Shown here piece after piece: positions 44,345-53,829 of a stretch of DNA of 64,000 bases. The notes below the pieces were generated by a model, which worked only from the letters and a program-made list of their open reading frames with translations, was not told the origin of the DNA and ran no database searches. A program made the position numbers and the translations under genes. The stretch is from Tsuneonella suprasediminis (lineage in GTDB: Bacteria; Pseudomonadota; Alphaproteobacteria; Sphingomonadales; Sphingomonadaceae). The stretch is taken from positions 196,331 to 260,330 of the forward strand of contig NZ_RAHJ01000019.1 of the NCBI RefSeq assembly GCF_003605755.1, written 5' to 3'. The first letter of the stretch is position 1, and every line of letters starts with the position of its first letter.

Positions 44345-46030
44345 CTATCCTGCCTTCGAAACGGCGGTGTTCGCCGCGCTCAGCACAGCGCGCACACTGG
44401 CAGTTGCGATGTCTTCGTCGATGCCGCAGCCCCAGATAGTGGTACCGGCACTGTCCTGACATTCGAGATAGGCGGCGGCGCGCGCGTTGGTGCCAGTGCC
44501 CAGTGCGTGCTCGGTATAATCGGTCACCTCAAGATCGACGCCGAATGCCTCTTTCAATGTCGCGAGGACCGATGAGATCAGACCGTTGCCGCGCCCGGAA
44601 ACCGATTGCGCTTTCCCATCCACTTCGATCGTCCCGGCAAATACACGGGTGCCGTCGGCTGCCTTACCTTCCTCGTAATCGACCAGTTGGAAGTGTTTGG
44701 GCCGGATTTGCACATGGTAGGCCTGACGAAAGGTTTCCCAGATATCCGTGGCGTTCAGCTCGCGGCTCATTTCGTCGGCTACGCGCTGTACGTGGCGACT
44801 GAAATCGGCCTGCATTTTCTTGGGCAGTTTCAGGCCCTGATCTTGCTCAAGAACCCATGCGAAGCCACCTTTGCCCGACTGGCTATTCACGCGGATCACC
44901 GCCTCGTAATTGCGACCGAGGTCGGCGGGATCGATCGGCAAATAGGGTACGCGCCACTGCTCGTTGTTCTGCCTGCCGTGCGCTTCAAAACCTTTCTTAA
45001 TGGCGTCCTGATGGCTGCCGGAGAAGGCCGTGAACACCAGTTCACCGCCATATGGGTGGCGCTGATGCACGGGTATCTGGTTGCAGTATTCCACTGTCTC
45101 GATGATCCGGTCGATATCGGAAAAGTCTATGCCAGGATCGACCCCTTGCGTGTACATATTGAGCGCTACTGTCACGAGGCAACAGTTGCCGGTGCGTTCG
45201 CCGTTCCCGAACAGACACCCTTCCACACGGTCGGCCCCGGCCATCATGCCCAGTTCTGCTGCGGCGACCCCGGTGCCGCGATCGTTATGTGTGTGCAGGC
45301 TTACCACCACACTGTCGCGATTGGGAATGTTGCGGCAGAAATACTCGATCTGATCGGCGTAGATATTGGGTGTTGCCGCCTCAACTGTAGCGGGGAGGTT
45401 GAAGATAATTGGATGGTCGGGCGTCGGTTGCAGCACATCCATCACTGCGCTGCACACCTCCAGACTGAAATCGAGTTCAGCAGTGGAGAAGGTTTCCGGG
45501 CTGTACTGGAAATGCCAGTCGGTGTCGGGGCGTTTTCCGGCCTCGTCACGCATGATTTTGGCACCGGCGATGGCGATTTCGCGCACTTCGTCCCGGCTCA
45601 TGCGGAATACGATGTCCCGCCATGCCGGGCTGACTGCGTTGTAGAGATGGACGATGGCTGCCCGTGCGCCTTCAAGGCTTTCGAAACTCGTGCGGATCAG
45701 ATCTTCCCGACTTTGCGTCAGAACCTGGACCAGAACATCATCGGGAATACGGCCCGATTTGACCAAGCCGGTGATGAAATCGAACTCGGTTGCACCTGCG
45801 CTGGGGAAGCCGACTTCGATTTCCTTCACGCCGATTTCCACCAGCATGTCGAAGAACCGGTTTTTCTTTACCGCATCCATCGGATCGATGATCGACTGGT
45901 TGCCATCGCGCAGGTCTGTGCTGAGCCAGCGGGGCGGGGTTGTGATCGTGCGGCCCGGCCATTTTCGATCGGGCAGATCGACTTGCGGGAAAGGGCGGTA
46001 CTTGCGGCTCGGGTCGGAGAGCATTGTCAT
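44345..46030 (-). CDS. leuA: 2-isopropylmalate synthase
   Basis: First enzyme of leucine synthesis: condenses acetyl-CoA with 2-oxoisovalerate. 561 residues, the long (LeuA type II) class. The DRE-TIM barrel has WLSTDLRDGNQSIIDPMD, FPSAGATEFDF, FSTAELDFSLEVCSAVMDV, VVSLHTHNDRGTGVAAAELGMMAGADRVEGCLFGNGERTGNC (metal HxH and GNGER), QSGKGGFAWVL. The regulatory domain near residues 440-560 includes YTEHALGTGTNARAAAYLECQ. The methionine pair at 46030/46024 makes the start uncertain by two codons. It is the last branched-chain gene of the group. Confidence 0.95.
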   Translation of the reverse strand: MTMLSDPSRKYRPFPQVDLPDRKWPGRTITTPPRWLSTDLRDGNQSIIDPMDAVKKNRFFDMLVEIGVKEIEVGFPSAGATEFDFITGLVKSGRIPDDVLVQVLTQSREDLIRTSFESLEGARAAIVHLYNAVSPAWRDIVFRMSRDEVREIAIAGAKIMRDEAGKRPDTDWHFQYSPETFSTAELDFSLEVCSAVMDVLQPTPDHPIIFNLPATVEAATPNIYADQIEYFCRNIPNRDSVVVSLHTHNDRGTGVAAAELGMMAGADRVEGCLFGNGERTGNCCLVTVALNMYTQGVDPGIDFSDIDRIIETVEYCNQIPVHQRHPYGGELVFTAFSGSHQDAIKKGFEAHGRQNNEQWRVPYLPIDPADLGRNYEAVIRVNSQSGKGGFAWVLEQDQGLKLPKKMQADFSRHVQRVADEMSRELNATDIWETFRQAYHVQIRPKHFQLVDYEEGKAADGTRVFAGTIEVDGKAQSVSGRGNGLISSVLATLKEAFGVDLEVTDYTEHALGTGTNARAAAYLECQDSAGTTIWGCGIDEDIATASVRAVLSAANTAVSKAG

Positions 46031-46057
46031 GATGGCTGGTGCCTTATCGCCTGATGC

Positions 46058-46077
46058 GTGCAGCGCAACCGCTGCAC
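46058..46077 (-). promoter_or_regulatory. 8-bp perfect hairpin in the leuA upstream region
   Basis: GTGCAGCG (46058-46065) and CGCTGCAC (46070-46077) pair perfectly around a four-base loop, 28 bases before the leuA start codon. Its placement after the larger stem at 46107-46164 is what would be expected of an attenuator-like leader, but no leader peptide is evident. Confidence 0.5.
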
Positions 46078-46106
46078 GTCTTGGGGATGTCAAATTTTCG
46101 ATTGAA

Positions 46107-46164
46107 GCCCTTAGGCGGGTGCCGTGCCGTCAAACGACGCACGGCGAAGGTCGCGCCTAAGGGC
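46107..46164 (-). promoter_or_regulatory. nested 58-nt stem-loop upstream of leuA
   Basis: GCCCTTAGGCG (46107-46117) and CGCCTAAGGGC (46154-46164) form a perfect 11-bp outer stem. Inside it GCCGTGcCGTC and GACGCACGGC (46121-46145) make a second stem with one bulge. It sits between the glycosyltransferase stop and leuA on the minus strand and lacks a following U-run. Confidence 0.6.
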
Positions 46165-46252
46165 GCGTAAGTCGAATAAGCTGTAGGGCGAGCCAATTCA
46201 TCATTGTCCAAGCGATATGGGCGTCGGCGCCGCTTTTGTCCACCCGCTCATT

Positions 46253-47392
46253 TCATCTACCCGTTTCGGGAAATGATGAATGGGTGCCGAACTGGCGATC
46301 GAATAATTCAAGATAGGCATTTGCCGCACCATTTATGCGTACCGGTGCCAACGCGCTCGCAACGGTGGAAGGTGCCGGGCCAGATCTTGATAGCTGTTTA
46401 AGCACTGCTCTCGCGAGAATGGCTGGATCAGCATTTTTGACAAGAGTCCCAAAGGTTTGATCTATCGTGAACTCTCGCAGGAAGTGCGAGCAATCGGTGC
46501 TGACGAATGGCAATCCCTGCGCCAGTGCCTCTACTGCAACAGCCGGGCCCCCTTCATAACGGGATGAGATCAACATCAAGTCAGCATCGTTCATCGTGTG
46601 AGCCAGATCTTTGGAAAAACCGGCCAGAGTAATACTGTCGTTCAAACCCAGATCGCAGATTTTTTTCTGTAATTCGGCACGCTGCCAACCCTCGCCATAG
46701 ATAGTGAGGCGGGCGGTGCGCTTTTTTTGTATTTCGGCCACGGTCTGAAAAGCGAGGGGCCAGTTTTTCTGCGGCTCCAGTCTGCCCACTCCAATTAAGT
46801 GGATGGGGGCGTCGGGCGCTAGGGGCGGTCGTTGTTCGAAATCCAGCGTTACGTCGTCGGCAATATTGGGATCGTAAAGCGTCGCTACACGGTCATGGCC
46901 GAGCTGGAGCCGCGCCTCATGCGTAAGCCCTTGCGACATTGCGGCAAACCAATCGATGCCTCGCGTTATGCCCTGTAACACAGGGCGGGCTATCCTTGCC
47001 CCCAGCCCGTGATCGAACGGTGGGCCGATCAATGGATTGCTGATTTTCGCGACGATTCTGGTGCGCGGCAAAGCCTGCTTCATCGCGCGTGCAAGGCCGA
47101 AATGGAAATTGCCGGGAATGAAGATTACATCGGGAGCCAAGGCAACTGCATCGGCAACCATGTGGTGCCCAAGATGTATCCGCGAAAATGTCGATCGTGG
47201 GCGCTCCGGCGAAAGGATTCTGACCGAGACGCCATCGGGCACTTTCTCACGCATCAGACCATTATCTGCACCGACCAGAAAGCTGACGGTACGGCCTGCT
47301 TCGACCCACGCGTTCGCCAGGCGAAAAGCAATCAGCTCCGTCCCGCCAGCGGAGAAATCGTGAAACGGGATCAGGATGCGTTGGGCGGGCAC
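46253..47392 (-). CDS. glycosyltransferase family 4 protein
   Basis: A GT-B glycosyltransferase of about 380 residues. The N-domain begins ILIPFHDFSAGGTELIAFRLANAWVEAG (the GG-E/T motif of GT4 enzymes); the C-domain carries IHLIGVGRLEPQKNWPLAFQTVAEI, LTIYGEGWQRAELQKKICDLGL and the nucleotide-sugar motif LISSRYEGGPAVAVEALAQGLPFVSTDC (EX7E-like). The start is uncertain: the GTG at 47392 closes a 12-bp hairpin, and a TTG at 47413 lies at its other end; neither has a good ribosome-binding site. It sits oddly between ilvC and leuA; the sugar acceptor is unknown. Confidence 0.82.
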   Translation of the reverse strand: MPAQRILIPFHDFSAGGTELIAFRLANAWVEAGRTVSFLVGADNGLMREKVPDGVSVRILSPERPRSTFSRIHLGHHMVADAVALAPDVIFIPGNFHFGLARAMKQALPRTRIVAKISNPLIGPPFDHGLGARIARPVLQGITRGIDWFAAMSQGLTHEARLQLGHDRVATLYDPNIADDVTLDFEQRPPLAPDAPIHLIGVGRLEPQKNWPLAFQTVAEIQKKRTARLTIYGEGWQRAELQKKICDLGLNDSITLAGFSKDLAHTMNDADLMLISSRYEGGPAVAVEALAQGLPFVSTDCSHFLREFTIDQTFGTLVKNADPAILARAVLKQLSRSGPAPSTVASALAPVRINGAANAYLELFDRQFGTHSSFPETGR

Positions 47393-47413
47393 GCGATGCT
47401 GGTGCCCGCCCAA
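47381..47413. promoter_or_regulatory. 12-bp perfect hairpin between ilvC and the glycosyltransferase
   Basis: TTGGGCGGGCAC (47381-47392) and GTGCCCGCCCAA (47402-47413) are exact inverted repeats around a nine-base loop, starting 10 bp past the ilvC stop. There is no flanking T-run on either strand. It spans the possible starts of the downstream glycosyltransferase. Confidence 0.65.
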
Positions 47414-47423
47414 CAGCGGAAGG

Positions 47424-48551
<1,128 letters not shown>

Positions 48552-48562
48552 CTAAGGTCGCC

Positions 48563-49084
48563 TTAAGCTGCTGCGGCCCCACGCATCATACCGACGATGC
48601 CGGTGCGCCCAACTTCGACCAGGCCAAGCTCGCGCATCAACACGATGAAGCTATCGACTTTGTCCGGCGGGCCGGTGATCTCAAAAACGAAGCTCTCTGT
48701 TGTCGTGTCGACCGGGCGTGCGCGAAAGATGTCGGCCAGACGCAGGGCTTCAACCCGTTTTTCGCCGGTACCAGCGACCTTCACCAGCGCCAGTTCGCGC
48801 TCCACATGGGGCCCTTCCGCGGTGAGATCGGTTACCTTGTGGACAGGGATAAGGCGTTCAAGCTGTGCATGGATCTGATCGATTACCGGCGGAGGACCGT
48901 TGGTGACGATTGTGATCCGGCTGACCGCGTGATCTTCGGAAATGTCAGCCACTGTCAGGCTATCGATATTGTATCCACGTGCTGTGAACAGGCCTGCGAT
49001 CTTGGCGAGAATTCCCGCTTCGTTGTCGACAGTGATTGCCAGAACGTGACGCTCAGGATCGGCTTGACGAATTTTCATGTCCAT
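48563..49084 (-). CDS. ilvN: acetolactate synthase regulatory subunit
   Basis: Small ACT-domain subunit giving valine feedback to the IlvB catalytic subunit. 173 residues. N-terminal ACT domain: HVLAITVDNEAGILAKIAGLFTARGYNIDSLTVADI, with G/N residues that bind valine. C-terminal domain: KVTDLTAEGPHVERELALVKV and FVFEITGPPDKVDSFIVLMRELGLVEVGRTGIVGMMRG. Six bases after ilvB. Confidence 0.95.
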   Translation of the reverse strand: MDMKIRQADPERHVLAITVDNEAGILAKIAGLFTARGYNIDSLTVADISEDHAVSRITIVTNGPPPVIDQIHAQLERLIPVHKVTDLTAEGPHVERELALVKVAGTGEKRVEALRLADIFRARPVDTTTESFVFEITGPPDKVDSFIVLMRELGLVEVGRTGIVGMMRGAAAA

Positions 49085-49090
49085 ATGCCC

Positions 49091-50845
49091 TTACACCAGT
49101 GCCTTGGCTTCATCGTCGAGCGTGCCACTGACCATATCGCCATACAGCAGCATGTCGGTATGCGCCGCACCGCTTGGGATCATTGGGAAGCAATTCGCTT
49201 CCTTAGCGACACGGCAGTCGACGATCACTGGGCCGTCGTAATCAATCATGGCCTGAATACCTGCATCGAGCTGCCTCTCGTCTTCGATACGAATGCCCTT
49301 CCACCCATATGCTTCCGCCAGACGCACAAAGTCAGGCAAACTTTCGGAATATGAGTTGGAATAGCGGCTCTCATACGTCAATTCCTGCCACTGACGCACC
49401 ATTCCCATGAATTCATTGTTCAGAATGAATATCTTGACAGGCAGCCTGTACTGACTGGCGGTGCCTAGTTCCTGGATGTTCATCTGGATGCTGGCTTCGC
49501 CTGCGATATCGATCACCAGTCGGCCGGGGTTGCCCAGTTGCGCGCCGATTGCCGCAGGCAGGCCATATCCCATCGTGCCCAATCCGCCGCTTGTGAGCCA
49601 GCGATTAGGGCCGAAAAAGCCGAAGTATTGCGCGGCCCACATCTGGTGCTGGCCAACCTCGGTTGTGACAACCGGATCAGCATCTTTGGTCAGCGCGAAC
49701 AGCCGTTCAATCGCCTTCTGAGGCATGATTTCAGAGTCGCTTTCGGGATAAGCGAGGCTTTCGCGAGCCTTCCAGCCGGTGATGCGTGCTTTCCACTCGC
49801 TCAGATCCCTGACCTTGCGATCGCCCCATACCGAGATGATTTGTTCAAGAACGGCAGCGCAATCACCGATGATCGGCAGATCGACCGCCACCGTCTTGTT
49901 AATGCTGGCCCGATCGATATCGATATGAATCTTCTTCGAGTCCGGGCTGAACGCATCAAGCCGGCCGGTCACCCGGTCATCGAACCGCGCTCCGATGCAA
50001 ACCATCACGTCGCAACGGTTCATCGCCATATTGGCTTCGAATGTCCCGTGCATTCCCAGCATACCCAGCCAATCGGGATGATCCGCCGGAAACGCGCCCA
50101 GACCCATGAGTGTGCTGGTCACCGGCGCCCCGGTCAGCGATTGCAGTTGCCTCATTAGTTCAGTGGCGCGCGGGCCGGAATTGATGACGCCGCCGCCCGT
50201 GTAAAAGATCGGGCAATCGGCACCTGCCAGCATTTCGACTGCTTCGAGAATATTATCGAGCGGCGCGACCGAAGGCGGTGCGTAGCGCGCAGAGGCCGGC
50301 TTTGTATCTGGCTGTGCGTCCCACGATGCGAGAGCGACCTGCACATCTTTAGGTATATCGATCAACACGGGGCCGGGGCGCCCGCTGGTCGCGATACGAA
50401 ATGCCTCTTCGATAATCCCACGCAACTTAGAGGGGTCTTTCACGAGATAATTATGCTTTGTGCAATGGCGCGTGATGCCAATGGTATCCGCTTCCTGAAA
50501 GGCGTCAGTGCCGATCAGCGGCGTCGCAACTTGCCCGGTGATGACCACCATCGGGATCGAATCCATGAAGGCATCGGCAATTCCCGTCACCGCATTGGTC
50601 GCGCCCGGACCGCTGGTGACGAGCACAACGCCCGGCTTACCCGTTGAGCGGGCATACCCTTCTGCCGCGTGGGCCGCGCCTGCTTCGTGACGTACCAGAA
50701 TGTGACGAATGCGCTGGTCCGAAAACAGTTCATCGTAAATTGGCAGCACTGCACCGCCGGGATAGCCGAAAACGAATTCGACTCCCTGCTTCACAAGGCA
50801 TTCGACTAGTATGTTTGCGCCGCTGCGCTCTTCCACGTCATTCAT
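49091..50845 (-). CDS. ilvB: acetolactate synthase large subunit
   Basis: Catalytic thiamine-diphosphate subunit making acetolactate/acetohydroxybutyrate. 584 residues: [30 protein letters not shown] with the catalytic glutamate in [79 protein letters not shown] and the ThDP-binding [20 protein letters not shown], then [17 protein letters not shown] 30-codon leader-like frame ends at its start, but is not branched-chain rich. First gene of the ilvB-ilvN-ilvC group. Confidence 0.96.
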   Translation of the reverse strand: MNDVEERSGANILVECLVKQGVEFVFGYPGGAVLPIYDELFSDQRIRHILVRHEAGAAHAAEGYARSTGKPGVVLVTSGPGATNAVTGIADAFMDSIPMVVITGQVATPLIGTDAFQEADTIGITRHCTKHNYLVKDPSKLRGIIEEAFRIATSGRPGPVLIDIPKDVQVALASWDAQPDTKPASARYAPPSVAPLDNILEAVEMLAGADCPIFYTGGGVINSGPRATELMRQLQSLTGAPVTSTLMGLGAFPADHPDWLGMLGMHGTFEANMAMNRCDVMVCIGARFDDRVTGRLDAFSPDSKKIHIDIDRASINKTVAVDLPIIGDCAAVLEQIISVWGDRKVRDLSEWKARITGWKARESLAYPESDSEIMPQKAIERLFALTKDADPVVTTEVGQHQMWAAQYFGFFGPNRWLTSGGLGTMGYGLPAAIGAQLGNPGRLVIDIAGEASIQMNIQELGTASQYRLPVKIFILNNEFMGMVRQWQELTYESRYSNSYSESLPDFVRLAEAYGWKGIRIEDERQLDAGIQAMIDYDGPVIVDCRVAKEANCFPMIPSGAAHTDMLLYGDMVSGTLDDEAKALV

Positions 50846-50889
50846 CCTTCTGCATTCGGTGCCTGAAATGGCACTAAGCGTCTTGCTTC

Positions 50890-50925
50890 AAAAAATCGAC
50901 CCGGCGCGATCAGGCGCGCCGGGTC
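50890..50925 (-). terminator. rho-independent terminator between miaA and ilvB
   Basis: On the minus strand GACCCGGCGCG and CGCGCCGGGTC form an 11-bp perfect stem (50898-50908 with 50915-50925, loop of six), followed by a TTTTTT run (50890-50895). It is 45 bp upstream of the ilvB start, 44 bp past the miaA stop. Confidence 0.9.
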
Positions 50926-50968
50926 TCCTCTCATATTGCGTTGATAGGCTCCTATGAATTATGAAATA

Positions 50969-51940
50969 TCATGTCAATAGCAATTTGGGGAATAATATTT
51001 CAAATTGATGCGGTATTTCGGAATGATTTGATGGCGTGCGTGGCCATTGCGTGGGGGGCTGATGACGGAACCAAGTGAACTGTCGCTTCGCGTAGTTTCG
51101 CGTGGCCTGCTGTCCGGATGCCACGGCGTCTGCGTGGCCTGTCTCCCCGCGCAGAAACGCGGCAATTTCCGGGACACCAATTGCGCGCATGACCGGCATT
51201 GCCGGATCGATCGATCTGGCTAACAGCGCCGACACTTCATCGATCGCGCCGTTTTCCATCATATGCACGAACCGCCGATCGCATCGTTCATAGAGCCATG
51301 CGCGGTCGGCCGTGAGGATAACCGGAGCGAGCGAAACATCACCCGCGATTCCTCCCGTTTTGTGAGCCTGCCAGTGAGCGAGCGGCTTTCCTGTCGAGCG
51401 GATCACTTCAAGCGCGCGCGCAATGCGCGAGGCATCGTTTGGGGCAAGCGTGGCAGCGCGGCCCGGATCCTCCACCTGCAACATCGCGTAACTTTCCGCG
51501 ACGGGCAAAGCGCGAACGGCTTCCCGTACTACCGGATCGATAGGGGGAATTGGGGCGATCCCATCGAGCAAGGTGCGAATATACAGTCCTGTGCCGCCCA
51601 CCAAAATCGGCAATGCGCCTGCTATGTGAGCATGCGCGATTTCCGCTTTTGCGGCCACGGCCCAGTCAGCTGCCGAACATGCACTTGCACCATCCCACGC
51701 GCCAAACAGACGGTGAGGGATACCTGCCATCTCCTCTTCGGTGGGGCGGGCGCTCAATATGGATAAATCGGCATAGACTTGAGCGCTGTCGGCGTTGATG
51801 ATGATCGATGGCAATCCGCGACTTTCGCGCGTTTTGGCCAGTTGAACGGCGAGATCGCTCTTGCCGCTGGCGGTTGGCCCTGCAATGAGCGCGACCGGCG
51901 GACCTGAACCGAACATTTGCGGAGAATTCTCGTTGCTCAT
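50969..51940 (-). CDS. miaA: tRNA dimethylallyltransferase
   Basis: Isopentenylates A37 of tRNAs reading UNN codons. 323 residues. P-loop [15 protein letters not shown], the substrate region [23 protein letters not shown], then [18 protein letters not shown] and ITREW-equivalent residues near RKRQFTWFR (here [13 protein letters not shown]). C-terminal tail is family-typical. ATG 51940 overlaps the divergent serB start; ATG 51916 ([13 protein letters not shown]) is an equally plausible start. Confidence 0.93.
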   Translation of the reverse strand: MSNENSPQMFGSGPPVALIAGPTASGKSDLAVQLAKTRESRGLPSIIINADSAQVYADLSILSARPTEEEMAGIPHRLFGAWDGASACSAADWAVAAKAEIAHAHIAGALPILVGGTGLYIRTLLDGIAPIPPIDPVVREAVRALPVAESYAMLQVEDPGRAATLAPNDASRIARALEVIRSTGKPLAHWQAHKTGGIAGDVSLAPVILTADRAWLYERCDRRFVHMMENGAIDEVSALLARSIDPAMPVMRAIGVPEIAAFLRGETGHADAVASGQQATRNYAKRQFTWFRHQPPTQWPRTPSNHSEIPHQFEILFPKLLLT

Positions 51941-52826
51941 CGCTCGACTGATAGCAGACCCTGACGGACTGGAAACACGTCTCGATGCAGTAACCGCCGC
52001 GCTGGAGCGCGAGGGGATGCATGTCGCGCTGGCGCAAATGACCGATTTTTGCGGCGACGTTCTTCAGATCGCGTTGCCAGCCGGCGATGCCGGGGTCGTG
52101 AGAAGGCTGATAGACGAACATTTCGCCCCGGCGGATGTACTGGTTTCGCAAGTCAACTTTCGTATCCCGCAGTTGTTCGTATCCGATATGGATTCGACCA
52201 TGATCGGGCAGGAGTGCATTGATGAACTGGCCGATTTTGCAGGGCTGAAAGATCAGGTTTCCGCCATCACGGAGCGGGCGATGCAGGGCGAACTCGATTT
52301 CGCCAGTGCCCTTGTGGAACGGGTGGGCCTTCTCGCGGGAATGCCGGAGGCCACAATCGATACCTGTCTGGCGGATCGTATCCGCCCGATGGCAGGGGCG
52401 CAGCAACTGGTGGCCACCTTGCGCGCCAAAGGGTGCCGCACTGTGCTGGTAACCGGGGGCTTTCATCATTTTGCTGACCCGATCGCTGCGCAGCTTGGGT
52501 TCGATCATGTTGTTGGCAATCGTCTGGCAGTGACCGATTGCAGGCTGACGGGTGAGCTGGCCGGGCCTATTGTCGATAGTTCGGTAAAAGAACGTGTTTT
52601 GCGTGATGAGTCTGCGAAGATTGGAGAGGGTGCGGTCAGTCTTTCTGCCGGGGACGGGGCGAACGATATCCCGATGCTGCGCGCGGCTACATGGGGCATA
52701 GCGTATCGTGCGAAGCCCAAGGCGCGCGCTGCAGCGGATGGCGCTATCAATCGGGGGGATTTGACCGCGATTCTCGATCTTCTGGGTATCCCGCGCGATG
52801 AATGGGTTGCGCCCTCTCATGGTTGA
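51933..52826 (+). CDS. serB: phosphoserine phosphatase
   Basis: Last step of serine synthesis. 297 residues. ACT-like N-terminal domain (residues 1-75), then the HAD phosphatase with DMDST (D85, D87), [45 protein letters not shown] and the acidic loop [14 protein letters not shown]. Start is TTG 51933 with GGAGAA eight bases upstream; it overlaps the divergent miaA coding start by 8 bp. Confidence 0.94.
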   Translation: MLIARLIADPDGLETRLDAVTAALEREGMHVALAQMTDFCGDVLQIALPAGDAGVVRRLIDEHFAPADVLVSQVNFRIPQLFVSDMDSTMIGQECIDELADFAGLKDQVSAITERAMQGELDFASALVERVGLLAGMPEATIDTCLADRIRPMAGAQQLVATLRAKGCRTVLVTGGFHHFADPIAAQLGFDHVVGNRLAVTDCRLTGELAGPIVDSSVKERVLRDESAKIGEGAVSLSAGDGANDIPMLRAATWGIAYRAKPKARAAADGAINRGDLTAILDLLGIPRDEWVAPSHG

Positions 52827-52886
52827 TCTTTTCAGTTGCTAATTGCAATGTTATGGTGCTGATATTGCTGCGGAGAACGATGCACG

Positions 52887-53708
52887 ATGACACAGCACCA
52901 GCCAATTTCGAAGCTTATCCCTGGCGGTGATCGGGCATCGGATGGCACCCTGTTCTGCAATCCGCGACGGCCGGAGCCGAGGCGTGACATCGCGAAGGCC
53001 ATTCACCATTTTCGTGAACTGATCAAAGACAAAGAGGATACCTGTCACGTCTTCGAGATTTACGACGCGCTACCATCGCGAAATTTTCGTTCGCGAGCGC
53101 ATAGTTTCACGTTGAGCGGGCAGGGCGATGAGTTGCGCGCTGCAGAACCTTACCTTCCATCGATACTGGACGATCACGATGCCCTGTCGCACATGCAGAA
53201 AGGCAGCATTGCGGACGCATATGTGCGCTTTATGGAGGGCGAAGGGCTGAGTGCCGCAGGGTTGGTTGCCGAATCCGAAAAGCTGGGTCGCCCAAAATAT
53301 GGCGATCTGATGGAATGGTATGGTTTTCGGCAGCGCGATACGCATGATTTGCTGCATGTTCTGACTGGCTACGGGCGCGATGCATTGGGCGAACAATGCG
53401 TGCTGCTGTTCACTCATGGCCAGAGCCCCAGCGCCGGGCACCTGCTGTTAGGATATGCGGGGGCGGCCAATATCAAGAAGCAGGTAAAAAGCGCGGCTCC
53501 CGTCTATCGCGCCGTGCGTGAGGCCCATAGATTGGGCAAAGCGTGTCCGCCGATTGCCGAGATGTCGATTCGCGAATTGTTGGCTATGGACTTGCTACAG
53601 GTCCGCAAGCAGTTCGGCATTGCGGAACATCGATGGTATCGGGAATGCCACCGGATATGGCAGGCCGAGGGTATCGATCCTTACGATCTGCTGGCTAAGG
53701 CGCAATAG
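52887..53708 (+). CDS. Coq4-family ubiquinone biosynthesis protein
   Basis: Family scaffold of the coenzyme Q biosynthetic complex; recent work links Coq4 to C1 decarboxylation/hydroxylation. 273 residues with the defining zinc motif HDxxHx11E intact: H153-D154, H157 and E169 in DTHDLLHVLTGYGRDALGEQ. A helical N-terminus (residues 30-60) precedes a block GSIADAYVRFMEGEGL. The gene is 60 bp beyond serB. Alphaproteobacteria commonly carry such a homologue; localisation to the membrane is assumed. Confidence 0.85.
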   Translation: MTQHQPISKLIPGGDRASDGTLFCNPRRPEPRRDIAKAIHHFRELIKDKEDTCHVFEIYDALPSRNFRSRAHSFTLSGQGDELRAAEPYLPSILDDHDALSHMQKGSIADAYVRFMEGEGLSAAGLVAESEKLGRPKYGDLMEWYGFRQRDTHDLLHVLTGYGRDALGEQCVLLFTHGQSPSAGHLLLGYAGAANIKKQVKSAAPVYRAVREAHRLGKACPPIAEMSIRELLAMDLLQVRKQFGIAEHRWYRECHRIWQAEGIDPYDLLAKAQ

Positions 53709-53797
53709 CGCGGCGTGTGGCGGCGGCGAGGGCCGGGCTATCGCTCTCGCCGCTACAGGAACCGGACTGCACTGGACGATCTGAAACTGATCGCAAC

Positions 53798-53829
53798 GGC
53801 CCGATCAGTCCATGGCCCGATCAGTCCAT
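53798..53829. repeat. 16-bp perfect tandem duplication at the purL stop codon
   Basis: GGCCCGATCAGTCCAT occurs twice head to tail at 53798-53813 and 53814-53829. The second copy contains the last codons and stop of purL on the minus strand (ATGGACTGA), so the first recreates a second copy of that end outside the gene. Confidence 0.85.

Noticed and set aside
50846-50968. A branched-chain leader peptide and attenuator before ilvB
   Set aside because: A 30-codon frame exists across the terminator, but it is not enriched for Ile/Leu/Val and no alternative antiterminator pairing is apparent. The hairpin is best explained as the miaA terminator.
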